In this document: positions 23,689 through 32,178 of the stretch, piece by piece
How the letters are laid out: the number at the start of each line of letters is the position of its first letter
How positions within the stretch are numbered: position 1 is the first letter of the stretch
NCBI RefSeq assembly: GCF_030123505.1
Contig: NZ_CP126115.1
Coordinates: 3,982,001-4,046,000, forward strand
Direction: 5' to 3'
Source: Neobacillus sp. YX16
GTDB taxonomy: Bacteria > Bacillota > Bacilli > Bacillales > Cytobacillaceae
DNA length: 64,000 bases
The notes under the pieces: generated by a model
Told to the model about the DNA's origin: nothing
Seen by the model: the letters and a program-made list of their open reading frames with translations, nothing else
Database searches by the model: none
Translations under genes and position numbers: made by a program

Positions 23689-24123
23689 ATGTCCATTAGC
23701 AGCCGATTTGCTGTCGGAATTCATATATTGACTCTAATTGAATTTAATAAAGAAGGAGTAACATCTTCTGAATTTTTAGCTTCAAGTGTTAACACAAACC
23801 CAGCCGTGATAAGAAAACTAATGGGAATGTTAAAAAAAGCTGGTTTGATAGAGGTACATCCAGGTATTGCAGGGGCTAAACTTGCAAAGGAATTATCTGA
23901 TATTACACTGTTCGATGTTTATAAGGCAGTGAATGTTGTACAGGAGAAAGAATTGTTTAGTATACATGAAAGTCCACATCCTGATTGTCCCGTAGGCAGG
24001 AACATCCAGAATACAATTGAACCTTTATTCACAACAGCTCAATTGGCAATGGAAAAGGTTTTAAGAAATGTTACTTTAGAAGATGTTGTGAAGGATATTA
24101 CTAATAAAGAAAATATCTGTTAA
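23689..24123 (+). CDS. Rrf2-family transcriptional regulator (YwnA-like)
   Basis: 144 aa from ATG 23689, with GGGGTGGTG at good spacing; a GTG at 23677 overlaps that site. The N-terminal winged helix (SSRFAVGIHILTLIEFNKEG, SSEFLASSVNTNPAVIRKLMGMLKKAGLIEV) is typical. Only one cysteine lies in the usual sensor region (HPDCPVG), so there is no three-Cys iron-sulfur site. This single-Cys type matches redox- or electrophile-sensing Rrf2 proteins such as YwnA. It probably represses the divergent reductase gene. Confidence 0.85.
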   Translation: MSISSRFAVGIHILTLIEFNKEGVTSSEFLASSVNTNPAVIRKLMGMLKKAGLIEVHPGIAGAKLAKELSDITLFDVYKAVNVVQEKELFSIHESPHPDCPVGRNIQNTIEPLFTTAQLAMEKVLRNVTLEDVVKDITNKENIC

Positions 24124-24170
24124 AAGAGGCTTTCCCATAAGGTGTCTGACTCCTTATGGGAAAGCCTCTT
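24124..24170 (+). terminator. Terminator of the Rrf2 gene
   Basis: AAGAGGCTTTCCCATAAGG, 9-nt loop and a perfect 19-bp complement, then TCTCTTTG. Confidence 0.8.
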
Positions 24171-24180
24171 CTCTTTGTTC

Positions 24181-24240
24181 TTCAACTAACCTCCCGTTAC
24201 TTCAATAAGAAAAGCCTCCAGTATTGGAAGCCTTTTATCT
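24181..24240 (+). repeat. Interspersed repeat, first half
   Basis: TTCAACTAACCTCCCGTTAC, TTCAATAAGAAAA, hairpin GGCTTCCAA type (AAGCCTCC/GGAAGCCTT), T-rich end. It lacks the second half. Confidence 0.65.
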
Positions 24241-24246
24241 TTTTAT

Positions 24247-24654
24247 TTATAAATCTTTCTGGTCAACATTTAGTTCAATCAAATTACCATCTGGATCCGC
24301 ACAGAAAATTTGAGCGAATCCACTTTTTCCGTACGGTTTTTCAATGATTTCAACTTCATTTTGTTTTAACCATGTAAGAGTGTCATAGTAGTTCTCGACT
24401 CTAAGAGCAAAGTGACCTTCTCTACTGGATAAGCTTTTATCCTGCCGAATTGTCTGTGAAGAGGGATCGACTATCAAGTGGATTTGCTTTCCCTCTATTT
24501 CATACCAGGCACCCGCAAAATCAAAATCAGGACGAGGTATTTCTTTTAAACATAAAGTATTCCCATAGAAATCTTTTGCTCTTTTCAAATTGGTGACGGT
24601 AAGACTTACATGATGGAGGCATTTATATTTAATCAAAACCTTCACTTCTTTCAT
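24247..24654 (-). CDS. VOC/glyoxalase-superfamily protein
   Basis: 135 aa from the first ATG; a TTG seven codons later is an alternative. One beta-alpha-beta-beta-beta pair is seen twice: LHHVSLTVTNLKRAKDFYGN...LCLKEIPRPDF and EGHFALRVENYYDTLTWLK...FAQIFCADPDGNLIELN. Potential metal ligands are His15 (LHHVSL), His in EGHFAL and the terminal Glu in LIELN. The superfamily includes glyoxalases, dioxygenases and fosfomycin-type resistance proteins; the exact role cannot be told. No neighbour on the same strand suggests an operon. Confidence 0.75.
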   Translation of the reverse strand: MKEVKVLIKYKCLHHVSLTVTNLKRAKDFYGNTLCLKEIPRPDFDFAGAWYEIEGKQIHLIVDPSSQTIRQDKSLSSREGHFALRVENYYDTLTWLKQNEVEIIEKPYGKSGFAQIFCADPDGNLIELNVDQKDL

Positions 24655-24799
24655 TTCAATTAATTTAATTTTTACTTTAGTCGTTTCCGACTAAGATGAA
24701 CAACTCGGACCGCAAACGAAGCACTTTGAATGAACAGCTTGATTATGTAAATTAAACAATTCGACAACTAGATACATAATCCCTTTTCCACCTTTACCG

Positions 24800-24882
24800 C
24801 TCCTCTAGCTGAATGCAGCAGCACCCCCCACTGTTGAACAAACGCACCCGTTACTTACTTTAAGTATAATATTTCACAAACT
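24800..24882 (+). repeat. Interspersed repeat copy, degenerate first half
   Basis: GCTCCTCTAGCTGAATGCAG, then TGTTGAACAAACGCACCCGTT and ACTTTAAGTATAATATTTCACAA. Confidence 0.55.
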
Positions 24883-24953
24883 TTTACCTAAATATGAAAA
24901 ATACTGTCGGAATAGCCTAACCTTAATGATTTATGTAACCGTTTTTGGGGTGA

Positions 24954-25766
24954 TTACTTTTTAAAGTTTAGGTGACAAAGCTGAAGTTCGTCTAACATTA
25001 CCAACAACTTTTTATAATTAGATAATGTTTCTTTATCTTCTACTTTAAAACCAGATTTAAAGAATAAAATATCCCCTGTTCCATCGTTAATTTGATTCCT
25101 TGCTTCGAGAATTCGTTTTAAGTTCTTTGCAGTTCCAATACTCCCAGAAATAATGTCTACTTCTTCAGGAAATATTTTCTTTATACTATTTTCAAAATAA
25201 GGAAAATGGGTACATCCTAGAACAATCGTGCCGTATTGCTTTAAATCAAACAAAGATAGTTTTTCTTTTAAATAAGGTACAACTTTCTCTTCTCTAAATT
25301 CAAAGTTCTCAGCGAATTGGACAAGACCAGGAAGAGGTAGACTTTCAACAATATCGTGATAATCTATACTTTTCACAAGGTTATGAAACTTTTCCTCTCT
25401 TAGGGTCAAATTAGTTGCCAACACTAATACCTTTTTACGTTTTCCCTCACAGCATTGAACAGCAGGTTTTACGGCTGGTTCAATACCCAAAATAGGGAAA
25501 TCGTACTTTTGGCGAAGGTCATCCACTGCAATACTGGTTGCTGTATTACAAGCAATGACTAATGCTTTGATTCCTTGATTAGCCATAAAGTCAACTGCAT
25601 TAAATATATATTCCCTTACCTCTTCTTTTGGCTTTTCACCATATGGAACGTGCAAGGTATCCGCATAAAAAATGTAATTTTCATTCGGTAAAAGCCTCAA
25701 TGCTTGATGTAGTACAGTCATACCACCTATTCCAGAATCAAAAAAACCTATTCTCACTACTTTCAC
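24954..25766 (-). CDS. Glutamate racemase
   Basis: About 270 aa (start GTG 25766 preferred, AGGA 7 bp upstream). The family signatures are complete: GFFDSGIGGMTVL, ADTLHVPYGEK, IACNTATSIAV (first catalytic Cys), GIEPAVKPA and LGCTHFPYFE (second catalytic Cys). The enzyme interconverts L- and D-glutamate and supplies D-Glu for peptidoglycan or poly-gamma-glutamate. It is placed in the accessory region and flanked by repeats, so it may be a second racemase (like RacE/YrpC) and not the housekeeping copy. That point is inference. Confidence 0.9.
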   Translation of the reverse strand: MKVVRIGFFDSGIGGMTVLHQALRLLPNENYIFYADTLHVPYGEKPKEEVREYIFNAVDFMANQGIKALVIACNTATSIAVDDLRQKYDFPILGIEPAVKPAVQCCEGKRKKVLVLATNLTLREEKFHNLVKSIDYHDIVESLPLPGLVQFAENFEFREEKVVPYLKEKLSLFDLKQYGTIVLGCTHFPYFENSIKKIFPEEVDIISGSIGTAKNLKRILEARNQINDGTGDILFFKSGFKVEDKETLSNYKKLLVMLDELQLCHLNFKK

Positions 25767-25850
25767 TTCTTTTCCTAAATTTATCACTTATTTAGAATAT
25801 CATTTTTAAAAATTTTTTGTTATTCCTAATTGATAACCCTAACCTCTCAT

Positions 25851-26711
25851 CTAATCACTTAACATATTTATAAATTTTAATAATGATGAAGGTACATACT
25901 TATCTTTTCTATAAATGAATACTGTTTTGACTTTTCCAAATGGTTTCGGGAGTGAATGCTTTCTAAGAGTTCCTTCTTGAATTTGTTTTGCAACAACGCT
26001 TTGTGGAACCATACTTATACCTAGACCAGCAGATACACACCCAATGATTGCATCTAGGGTTCCAAATTCCATTATCTTTTTAGGAATCACCCTCTCTTGA
26101 TGAAACCATTCTTCAAGCCTTTTCCGATAAGAACATCCTGTACGGAATACAAGTAGTGTCCTCGTTTGAATATCTTCGATAGAAGATATGAGTGGATGAA
26201 TTGTATCAGTTACAAGTATCAATTCCTCTTCAAATACTTCCTTTTGAATGAGTTCGGGGTGTTCAATAGGTCCAGCCACAAATGCTCCATCAATTTCATA
26301 CTGAAGAACACCATGAATATTTTCTTCCGTAGAACCTGTTTTTAGAGTTAGATCAACGTGGGGATAATCTTTAAGGTATTTTGAAAAAATGGCTGGTAAG
26401 CGAACTGCGGCAGTTGTTTCCATAGAACCAATAATTAAAGGACCTTTTGGTGTTTGATCATCATTCATCACGTTTTTCGTTTCTTCTATAAGCTGAAGAA
26501 TTTTTTCCGTGTATGTTAATAACATGCTTCCTTTAGCTGTTAAAGCAGTACCACGATTATGTCTATAAAATAAGGTCGTTTGGAGTTCCGTTTCTAATTG
26601 CTGTATTTTCATCGTGATATTAGATTGTGCATATTGAAGTTCTCTTGCTGCCTGTGAAATACTCCCCAGCTTTGCAACAGTCTGGAAAACTTTTAATGTT
26701 TGCAATTCCAT
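25851..26711 (-). CDS. LysR-family transcriptional regulator
   Basis: 286 aa from ATG 26711 (AGAGGTGAG site). The N-terminal winged helix is typical: LQTLKVFQTVAKLGSISQAARELQYAQSNITMKIQQLE. The effector domain (about 90-285) includes GPLIIGSMETTAAVRLP and LGISMVPQSVVAKQI, resembling the YwbI/CzcR group. It is divergent from an MFS transporter and nitronate monooxygenase operon, 123 bp away, which is probably its target. The intergenic region contains GATA...TATC dyads. Confidence 0.85.
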   Translation of the reverse strand: MELQTLKVFQTVAKLGSISQAARELQYAQSNITMKIQQLETELQTTLFYRHNRGTALTAKGSMLLTYTEKILQLIEETKNVMNDDQTPKGPLIIGSMETTAAVRLPAIFSKYLKDYPHVDLTLKTGSTEENIHGVLQYEIDGAFVAGPIEHPELIQKEVFEEELILVTDTIHPLISSIEDIQTRTLLVFRTGCSYRKRLEEWFHQERVIPKKIMEFGTLDAIIGCVSAGLGISMVPQSVVAKQIQEGTLRKHSLPKPFGKVKTVFIYRKDKYVPSSLLKFINMLSD

Positions 26712-26807
26712 AAAAATCCTCACCTCTTTTTTTGCCATCTAAATTACTGATAGCGAATATCAATATTATGTATTATTCAATATATCAGATAAGAGATATG
26801 CTTTAAA

Positions 26808-26813
26808 TATAAT
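26808..26813 (+). promoter_or_regulatory. -10 box of the MFS-monooxygenase operon
   Basis: TATAAT 22 bp before the TTG start. No good -35 element is present at 17 bp, which suits activation by the divergent LysR protein. Confidence 0.4.
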
Positions 26814-26834
26814 CTTTTTATTGGAGGTTTTTAT

Positions 26835-28025
26835 TTGAAGAAGCAATCTTTTCTATTTTTAATAGGAGGAATACTGTCTCTAATCATTGCTATGGGGATT
26901 GGACGGTTTGCCTATACTCCCATTCTTCCGATTATGCAAAAAGATCTTTCCTTTTCAAATACAGTTGCTGGTTATATAGCATCAAGTAACTATGCAGGAT
27001 ATTTGCTTGGAGCAATTTTAGCAGGAGCGATACCTTTGAAGAAGTATCGAGTGATTATCTTAAAAATAAGTCTAATCATCAGTATCTTAACCACTGCCAT
27101 AATGGGTCTAACATACTCTCATTTCATTTGGTATGTACTTCGATTTCTATCGGGGGTTTCCAGTGCTTATGTGTTGGTCCTAGCCTCTGGTATCGTGTTA
27201 GATAAACTTGCTGCTATAAACAAAACAAGTTGGTCTGGTTTATTTTATGGAGGGGTAGGTTTGGGAATCTGTTTATCCAGTCTTTTTATTCCGAGTTTAA
27301 ACCATTTATATCAGTGGGAAGGTACATGGATCGGATTAGCTGTTGTCAGTGCAATCCTATCTATCTTCGTATGGCTATGGCTAGATGAAGCCTCCAACGT
27401 TGTTGAGTTAAAAAATAAAGAAAATAATTTTGCAGTTGTCCCCCCAACTAAATGGCTCCTATGGTTGATTATTGCCTATGGTTTAGAAGGATTGGGTTAC
27501 ATTGTTACAGGAACATTTATCGTATCTATCGCTGAAAAGACCCCATCCTTTCATAATGATGCAACTTTAGTTTGGATGATGGTCGGTTTGGCTGCGATTC
27601 CATCCTGTCTCATATGGTCTATACTAGCAAAAAAATGGGGCTTCGTTAAATCCTTAGTCCTTGCAATGGCATTACAATCCTTGGGAATGGCTATGCCAGC
27701 CTTTTGGGTTTCGAAAACTAGTTTTATCATAAGTGCTTTATTATTTGGAGCAACGTTTATGGGTATCACTACACTTGCTACAACATTGGGACGACAAATA
27801 AATCCATCTAATAGCAGCCGAACGATTGGCATTCTAACTGCTATTTTTGCTATCGGACAGTTGATAGGACCCATCCTTTCTGGAGTCTTATCATCATTCA
27901 CTCATAATTTTAATACTGCTTTAATTGGAGCATCTAGTGTCGTATTAATTGGGGCAGCCCTGCTTGTAAATGGAATTCAATTTGAGAGGAAATCTTACGC
28001 AAAAGATGAGGGATATACATGTTAA
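26835..28025 (+). CDS. YbfB/YjiJ-family MFS transporter
   Basis: 396 aa from a TTG start with GGAGG 8 bp upstream. Twelve hydrophobic segments fit a major facilitator. The N-terminal signature GIGRFAYTPILPIMQKDL is characteristic of the YbfB/YjiJ family, whose members often neighbour LysR regulators. The substrate is unknown. The next gene starts before this one ends (ATG overlapping the last codons by 7 bp), so transport and the monooxygenase are translationally coupled, which may mean that the transporter handles the monooxygenase substrate or product. Confidence 0.85.
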   Translation: MKKQSFLFLIGGILSLIIAMGIGRFAYTPILPIMQKDLSFSNTVAGYIASSNYAGYLLGAILAGAIPLKKYRVIILKISLIISILTTAIMGLTYSHFIWYVLRFLSGVSSAYVLVLASGIVLDKLAAINKTSWSGLFYGGVGLGICLSSLFIPSLNHLYQWEGTWIGLAVVSAILSIFVWLWLDEASNVVELKNKENNFAVVPPTKWLLWLIIAYGLEGLGYIVTGTFIVSIAEKTPSFHNDATLVWMMVGLAAIPSCLIWSILAKKWGFVKSLVLAMALQSLGMAMPAFWVSKTSFIISALLFGATFMGITTLATTLGRQINPSNSSRTIGILTAIFAIGQLIGPILSGVLSSFTHNFNTALIGASSVVLIGAALLVNGIQFERKSYAKDEGYTC

Positions 28026-29098
28026 ATAATGAAATTACAGAAATATTAAAAATAAAATATCCAATTATTCAGGCTCCAATGGCAGGTGGAGTAACAACTT
28101 CGGAATTAGTCGCTGAGGTTTCAAATAGTGGTGGTCTAGGTATGATTGGAGCAGGTTATATGACCCCTATTCAAATTAGAAATCAAATAAGGGAGTTAAA
28201 GACCCTAACATCAAATCCTTTTGGTATAAACCTATTTGTACCCAATGAGTTTGATGTTATAAATGATGACATTAAATCAGCTAATCAGTTATTAAACCCT
28301 ATTCGTGAACAACTAAATTTACCTCAAAAAGATAGCTTTGAAATTCCTGAATTTAATAATGTCTATGAAACATTTATTGAACAAATTAAGGTAGTAATTG
28401 AAGAAAATGTCCCAATCTGTTCTTTTACATTTGGCATTCCCTCTGAAAAAGTGATTTCTGAGTTGAAGAAATCTGACATTATTCTAATGGGAACGGCAAC
28501 CACTGTTAGAGAAGCAGTTGAAAATGAGAAAGCAGGTATGGATTTTGTTGTTGTTCAAGGGAGTGAAGCTGGTGGACATCGAGGGAACTTTATCGATGAT
28601 TATAAAGTGAGTTTAGTTGGTTCAATGTCATTAATACCGCAGGTCATTGACAATGTAAGTATTCCAGTAATAGCTGCTGGAGGTATTATGGATGGAAGAG
28701 GGTTGATGGCTTCTATCTGCTTAGGTGCAAAGGGTGTACAGATGGGGACAGCTTTCTTGACTTGTATTGAAAGTGGAGCACATAAAGTACATAAAGAAGC
28801 TGTTATGAATGTCACGGAGGAAGATACAGTATTAACTCGTTCATTTTCAGGTAAATGGGCAAGAGGAATACAAAATAATTTTATTTTGGGTATGCAGAGC
28901 AACGAATGGTATTTACCAGACTTCCCCGTTCAAAACACATTAACCCAGGATATTAGAAAAGTTGCCGCCTCAAAGAATAATAAAGAATTTATGTCACTAT
29001 GGTCTGGTCAAAGTCCAAGATTAGCTAAGCAACAAACTGTAAAAATATTAATCAAAAATATAATGTCAGAAGCAGAAAAAATAAAAAAAAATATGTGA
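28019..29098 (+). CDS. Nitronate monooxygenase / 2-nitropropane dioxygenase family
   Basis: 359 aa. TIM-barrel flavoenzyme with the FMN motifs YPIIQAPMAGGVTT, GLGMIGAGYM, GTATTVREAVE, VVQGSEAGGHRG (catalytic His region), VIAAGGIMDGRG and GVQMGTAFLTC. Such enzymes oxidise toxic alkyl nitronates, for instance propionate 3-nitronate, to carbonyl compounds and nitrite. It overlaps the MFS gene by 7 bp in one operon under the divergent LysR regulator. A terminator follows. Confidence 0.9.
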   Translation: MLNNEITEILKIKYPIIQAPMAGGVTTSELVAEVSNSGGLGMIGAGYMTPIQIRNQIRELKTLTSNPFGINLFVPNEFDVINDDIKSANQLLNPIREQLNLPQKDSFEIPEFNNVYETFIEQIKVVIEENVPICSFTFGIPSEKVISELKKSDIILMGTATTVREAVENEKAGMDFVVVQGSEAGGHRGNFIDDYKVSLVGSMSLIPQVIDNVSIPVIAAGGIMDGRGLMASICLGAKGVQMGTAFLTCIESGAHKVHKEAVMNVTEEDTVLTRSFSGKWARGIQNNFILGMQSNEWYLPDFPVQNTLTQDIRKVAASKNNKEFMSLWSGQSPRLAKQQTVKILIKNIMSEAEKIKKNM

Positions 29099-29123
29099 TT
29101 AAGGAGCAAAATTGCTCCTTTTT
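29099..29123 (+). terminator. Terminator of the MFS-monooxygenase operon
   Basis: AAGGAGCAA, AATTGCTCCTT, then TTTAT, directly after the stop codon. Confidence 0.8.
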
Positions 29124-29138
29124 ATGGTTTCATTTTTA

Positions 29139-29227
29139 ATTAACCTGCCTGTTATTGGAACAAGAAAAGCGACTGCTCTTGTTGAACAATCGCACCCGTT
29201 ACTTTAAGTACATTTCTTCACAATCTC
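29139..29227 (+). repeat. Interspersed repeat copy
   Basis: TTAACCTGCCTGTTATTGGA, ACAAGAAAAGCGACTG...CAATCGCACCCGTTACTTTA, tail TACATTTCTTCACAA. Confidence 0.7.
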
Positions 29228-29349
29228 TTTGAAATGAACAAGAAAATATCGATGTTACCGCTGCTCATTACCCCCGTACCGTTTGAATAGTTCGAATATT
29301 CTTTACCAATCATTCTAAAAATGATAAAATTTTTTAAGGGGGTGAAAAA

Positions 29350-29925
29350 ATGGCTAGACACAAAGAATTTGATGAAGCCGAGGTTTTACGAAAAGCAATG
29401 GTGCTTTTTTGGCGAAATGGATATGAAAAAACGTCTATGCAAGATTTAGTAGACTATATGCACATACACCGTCGAAGTATTTATGACACATTTGGTGATA
29501 AACAGACGTTATTTCTGCGAGCTTTACAACTCTTCGAAGAAATAATCGGAAAAAGAATGGAGCAACAAATTAAACCTTTTAATTCGGTCAAGTTAGCGAT
29601 AAGAAGATTATTTGAAATGGTGGCTTTTTCGGATGAAGAAAAACCCCCAGGATGTTTAATTGTTAATACAGCTGTAGAATTAGCCTTACATGACCAAGAA
29701 GTTGCTGACAGGATTAGTAGAAGCTTTAGTAAGACAGAATCATTTATATGCGAACTACTATTGCAGGGGCAAATAAGTGGGGAAATATCTGATCGACTTG
29801 ATATAGAAAAATCATCTCTATTTATTCATAATTCACTAATTGGTGTAAGAGTATTAGCCAAAACAACGAAAGATAAAGAGAAACTTCAAAACATCATTGA
29901 TTCCACTTTAGCGGTATTAGATTAA
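29350..29925 (+). CDS. TetR-family transcriptional regulator
   Basis: 191 aa, GGGGGTG site ahead of the ATG. The N-terminal HTH is MARHKEFDEAEVLRKAMVLFWRNGYEKTSMQDLVDYM followed by HRRSIYDTFGDKQTLF. The C-terminal TetR_C_16-like ligand domain contains PGCLIVNTAVELA, typical of the YxaF/LmrA-like group. It is clearly paralogous to the TetR protein at 35720-36298. A perfect 12-bp-arm palindrome starts at its stop codon and precedes the thioesterase gene, and a half of the same motif lies upstream of its own start, so it probably autoregulates and controls the thioesterase. Confidence 0.87.
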   Translation: MARHKEFDEAEVLRKAMVLFWRNGYEKTSMQDLVDYMHIHRRSIYDTFGDKQTLFLRALQLFEEIIGKRMEQQIKPFNSVKLAIRRLFEMVAFSDEEKPPGCLIVNTAVELALHDQEVADRISRSFSKTESFICELLLQGQISGEISDRLDIEKSSLFIHNSLIGVRVLAKTTKDKEKLQNIIDSTLAVLD

Positions 29926-29954
29926 CATTTTTAGAATGAACGTTCTAAAAATGT
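29925..29954. promoter_or_regulatory. Palindromic TetR operator candidate
   Basis: ACATTTTTAGAA, 6-bp centre TGAACG, TTCTAAAAATGT. Perfect 12-bp arms between tetR and thioesterase genes. The half ATCATTCTAAAAATG recurs upstream of the tetR start at about 29310. Confidence 0.65.
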
Positions 29955-30000
29955 AATGATTTTGTCTAGTCTTTTTTATTTAATATGGAGGGTGAAAAGA

Positions 30001-30447
30001 ATGAATCATTTAGAGGTTTTAAAGAAAATGGCAGCCGGTGAATTACCTGGAGCTCCTGTTGCGGAGGTATTGGGTTTTAACGTAACGGAAGTGGGTGTAG
30101 GCAGAGTTGTAGTTGAAATCGATGCAACTGAAAGGTTACATAATCCAATGGGTACACTGCACGGGGGAATTTTATGTGACATAGCCGATGCTGCGATGGG
30201 CTTAGCATTTGCAACTACATTAGCTGAGGACGAACTTTTTACGACGATTGAAATTAAATTAAATTTCCTAAAACCTATTTTTAAATCTAGACTTCGAGCT
30301 GAGGGAAAATTAATAAAAAAAGGTTCATCAGTCGGATTGCTGGAGTGTCATGTATATGATGAAAAACAAAGTCTCGTGGCACATTCTACAAGTACATGTA
30401 TGATTTTGAAGGGTAATTCTGCCGGAAAAAGATTGAAAACAGAATAA
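30001..30447 (+). CDS. PaaI-type hotdog-fold thioesterase
   Basis: 148 aa from ATG 30001, with GGAGGGTG upstream; an earlier in-frame ATG lacks a site. The hotdog signature is LHNPMGTLHGGILCDIADAAMGLAF (His-Gly-Gly with downstream Asp) and IEIKLNFLKPIFKSRLRAEGKLIKKG. It probably hydrolyses acyl- or aryl-CoA thioesters. The upstream palindrome and TetR gene suggest induction by an acyl-CoA or aromatic ligand. Confidence 0.85.
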   Translation: MNHLEVLKKMAAGELPGAPVAEVLGFNVTEVGVGRVVVEIDATERLHNPMGTLHGGILCDIADAAMGLAFATTLAEDELFTTIEIKLNFLKPIFKSRLRAEGKLIKKGSSVGLLECHVYDEKQSLVAHSTSTCMILKGNSAGKRLKTE

Positions 30448-30570
30448 TATAACTAATCTCTTGTAAAAAGAACATTCAAAATGAGGTCCATAAAGGTTTT
30501 AGCTAGTGTTTAGCTTGTAGCACGATGGAAAGTTCATTTTATCAATATTAAAAAGGTAAGGTGGGATCAA

Positions 30571-31941
30571 ATGCCTTCTATTCTAGCGGCTCCTTCCAAA
30601 ACGGAAAGCACGGTGCACTTACAAGAGAATAAAATCATTTTAATATGGAGTGTTACCACTTTGCTTGTGGTAATGAATACAACCATGTTTAATGTTGCAT
30701 TACCCTTTATACTTAAAGACTTATCCTTAAACTCATCCATGGGCTCATTTCTAATATCAAGTTATTCCATCATGTTTGCCATTTCAACGTTAACTTTTGG
30801 TCGACTATCTGATTTTGTTCCCCTCTCAAGACTTCTACTCCATGGAATTTGCCTATTAGGAATATCATCAGTCATCGGTTTCTTTTCAACAAGTTTTTTT
30901 ATCTTATTAGGAGTTCGAATTCTTCAAGCAGCTGGTGCAGGAGCCGTTATGGGATTAAGTATGATCATGGCTGGGCGGTATTTCCCTCTATCAAGGCGTG
31001 GAAAAGCGATGGCGATTATTGCTTCAGCTGCCTCTTTGGCATTTGGGTTAGGTCCTGTATTAGGGGGAGTGATTACTCAATACTTAGGATGGAATTATCT
31101 TTTCATTGTCACTATTTTTTCTGTCCTGTCTATTCCTTTCTTCCTAAAGTTATTGCCTAATGAGGTGATTAAAAAAGGACATTTCGATTTATTCGGTGCT
31201 ATTCTTACGGGTCTTAGTGTAACAGGTCTGTTACTGTTTCTATCTACATTTTCGTATGGGATACTATTAGGAACAGTCGTTCTTTTTGCGGTATGGTGGA
31301 AATATCTTAATAAGACGGAAGAACCATTTATTCCGCCAATCCTCCTTAAAAATAAGCAATATACAAAACTCCTTCTTATTAATTGTTCCGCTTTTTTCAT
31401 TAACTTTTCAAATCTGTTTTTAATGCCCATTATTCTCACAACTGTATTCGGAAAAGAACCAGCAGAGCTAGGAATGATTATTTTTCCAGGTGCCGTTATC
31501 GCTGTGGTTGCTGGCATATATATAGGAAGATTCATTGACCGTTTTGGGAATGCACCCTTAATTATTTTTGGGCAGTTATTGTTATTAAGTGCCTCAATCT
31601 TATTTGCATGGGTCTCTTCTGCAAATCCCTATTTTATCCTTTTCATTTATATGTTTGCTAGCGTTGGCTTTACGGCAATTTCTTCGAGTATTCCGAACGA
31701 GATAACAAGGATCTTGCCAATCAATCAAATTGGTTCGGGGATAGGAATGGTCCAATTAATGCAATTTTTCGGTGCGGGTCTCGGAGTGACTATTTCTGGA
31801 TTACTCATAACCATTCAAGAAGGTTTAACTTTGGAAATGGTTTATCGAAATATTTTTATTTGCTTCTCGATTATTAACATTATGACTGGTTTCATATACG
31901 GCTTTTATCTTCGTAGCGCTAGGTTAAAGGAGCAAAGTTAA
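30571..31941 (+). CDS. MFS drug-efflux transporter, TetA(L)/14-TMS-like
   Basis: 456 aa, the length of TetA(L)/(K) proteins (458). It follows their layout: N-terminal MNTTMFNVALPFILKDL, motif A-like TFGRLSDFVPLSRLLL, ILQAAGAGAVMGLSMIMAGRYFPLSRRGKAMAI, motif C ASLAFGLGPVLGGVITQYLGW, KGHFDLFGAIL in the middle and IIFPGAVIAVVAGIYIGRFIDRFG in the second half. Drug:H+ antiport is therefore likely; specificity is not predictable. AAGGTGGGA precedes the ATG. A short ORF of 10 codons (ATG 30480) lies upstream but has no convincing attenuator. It may be co-transcribed with the thioesterase. Confidence 0.85.
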   Translation: MPSILAAPSKTESTVHLQENKIILIWSVTTLLVVMNTTMFNVALPFILKDLSLNSSMGSFLISSYSIMFAISTLTFGRLSDFVPLSRLLLHGICLLGISSVIGFFSTSFFILLGVRILQAAGAGAVMGLSMIMAGRYFPLSRRGKAMAIIASAASLAFGLGPVLGGVITQYLGWNYLFIVTIFSVLSIPFFLKLLPNEVIKKGHFDLFGAILTGLSVTGLLLFLSTFSYGILLGTVVLFAVWWKYLNKTEEPFIPPILLKNKQYTKLLLINCSAFFINFSNLFLMPIILTTVFGKEPAELGMIIFPGAVIAVVAGIYIGRFIDRFGNAPLIIFGQLLLLSASILFAWVSSANPYFILFIYMFASVGFTAISSSIPNEITRILPINQIGSGIGMVQLMQFFGAGLGVTISGLLITIQEGLTLEMVYRNIFICFSIINIMTGFIYGFYLRSARLKEQS

Positions 31942-31986
31942 AGTCTTCATCGATTGAATAGAAATAGGACTTCCATAATAGGTTTC

Positions 31987-32017
31987 CAGCACTCTTTCAA
32001 GGGTGCTGTTTTATTTC
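31987..32017 (+). terminator. Terminator of the MFS efflux gene
   Basis: CAGCAC...GTGCTG stem with TTTTATTT. Confidence 0.75.
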
Positions 32018-32092
32018 CAAAGAAGGTCAATAAAATAATTTTTTCAGTTGTGAGTCATCTCATAATTGAACTTCCCCGATTGCGAAATAAAT

Positions 32093-32117
32093 AAAAAGCT
32101 ACCCTATGAGTAGCTGG
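32093..32117 (-). terminator. Terminator of the MDR-type reductase
   Basis: Minus-strand AGCTA...TAGCT stem followed by TTTTTATTT, 60 bp past the stop codon. Confidence 0.55.
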
Positions 32118-32178
32118 AACTATAAAAGGAAAGCACCTTATAGTTTACAAGAGTTCTTCCACGTACTTAAATTTTAGA

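Noticed and set aside
30480..30512. Ten-codon leader peptide upstream of the TetA(L)-like gene
   Set aside because: ATGAGGTCCATAAAGG... has no good ribosome binding site and no competing stems were found.
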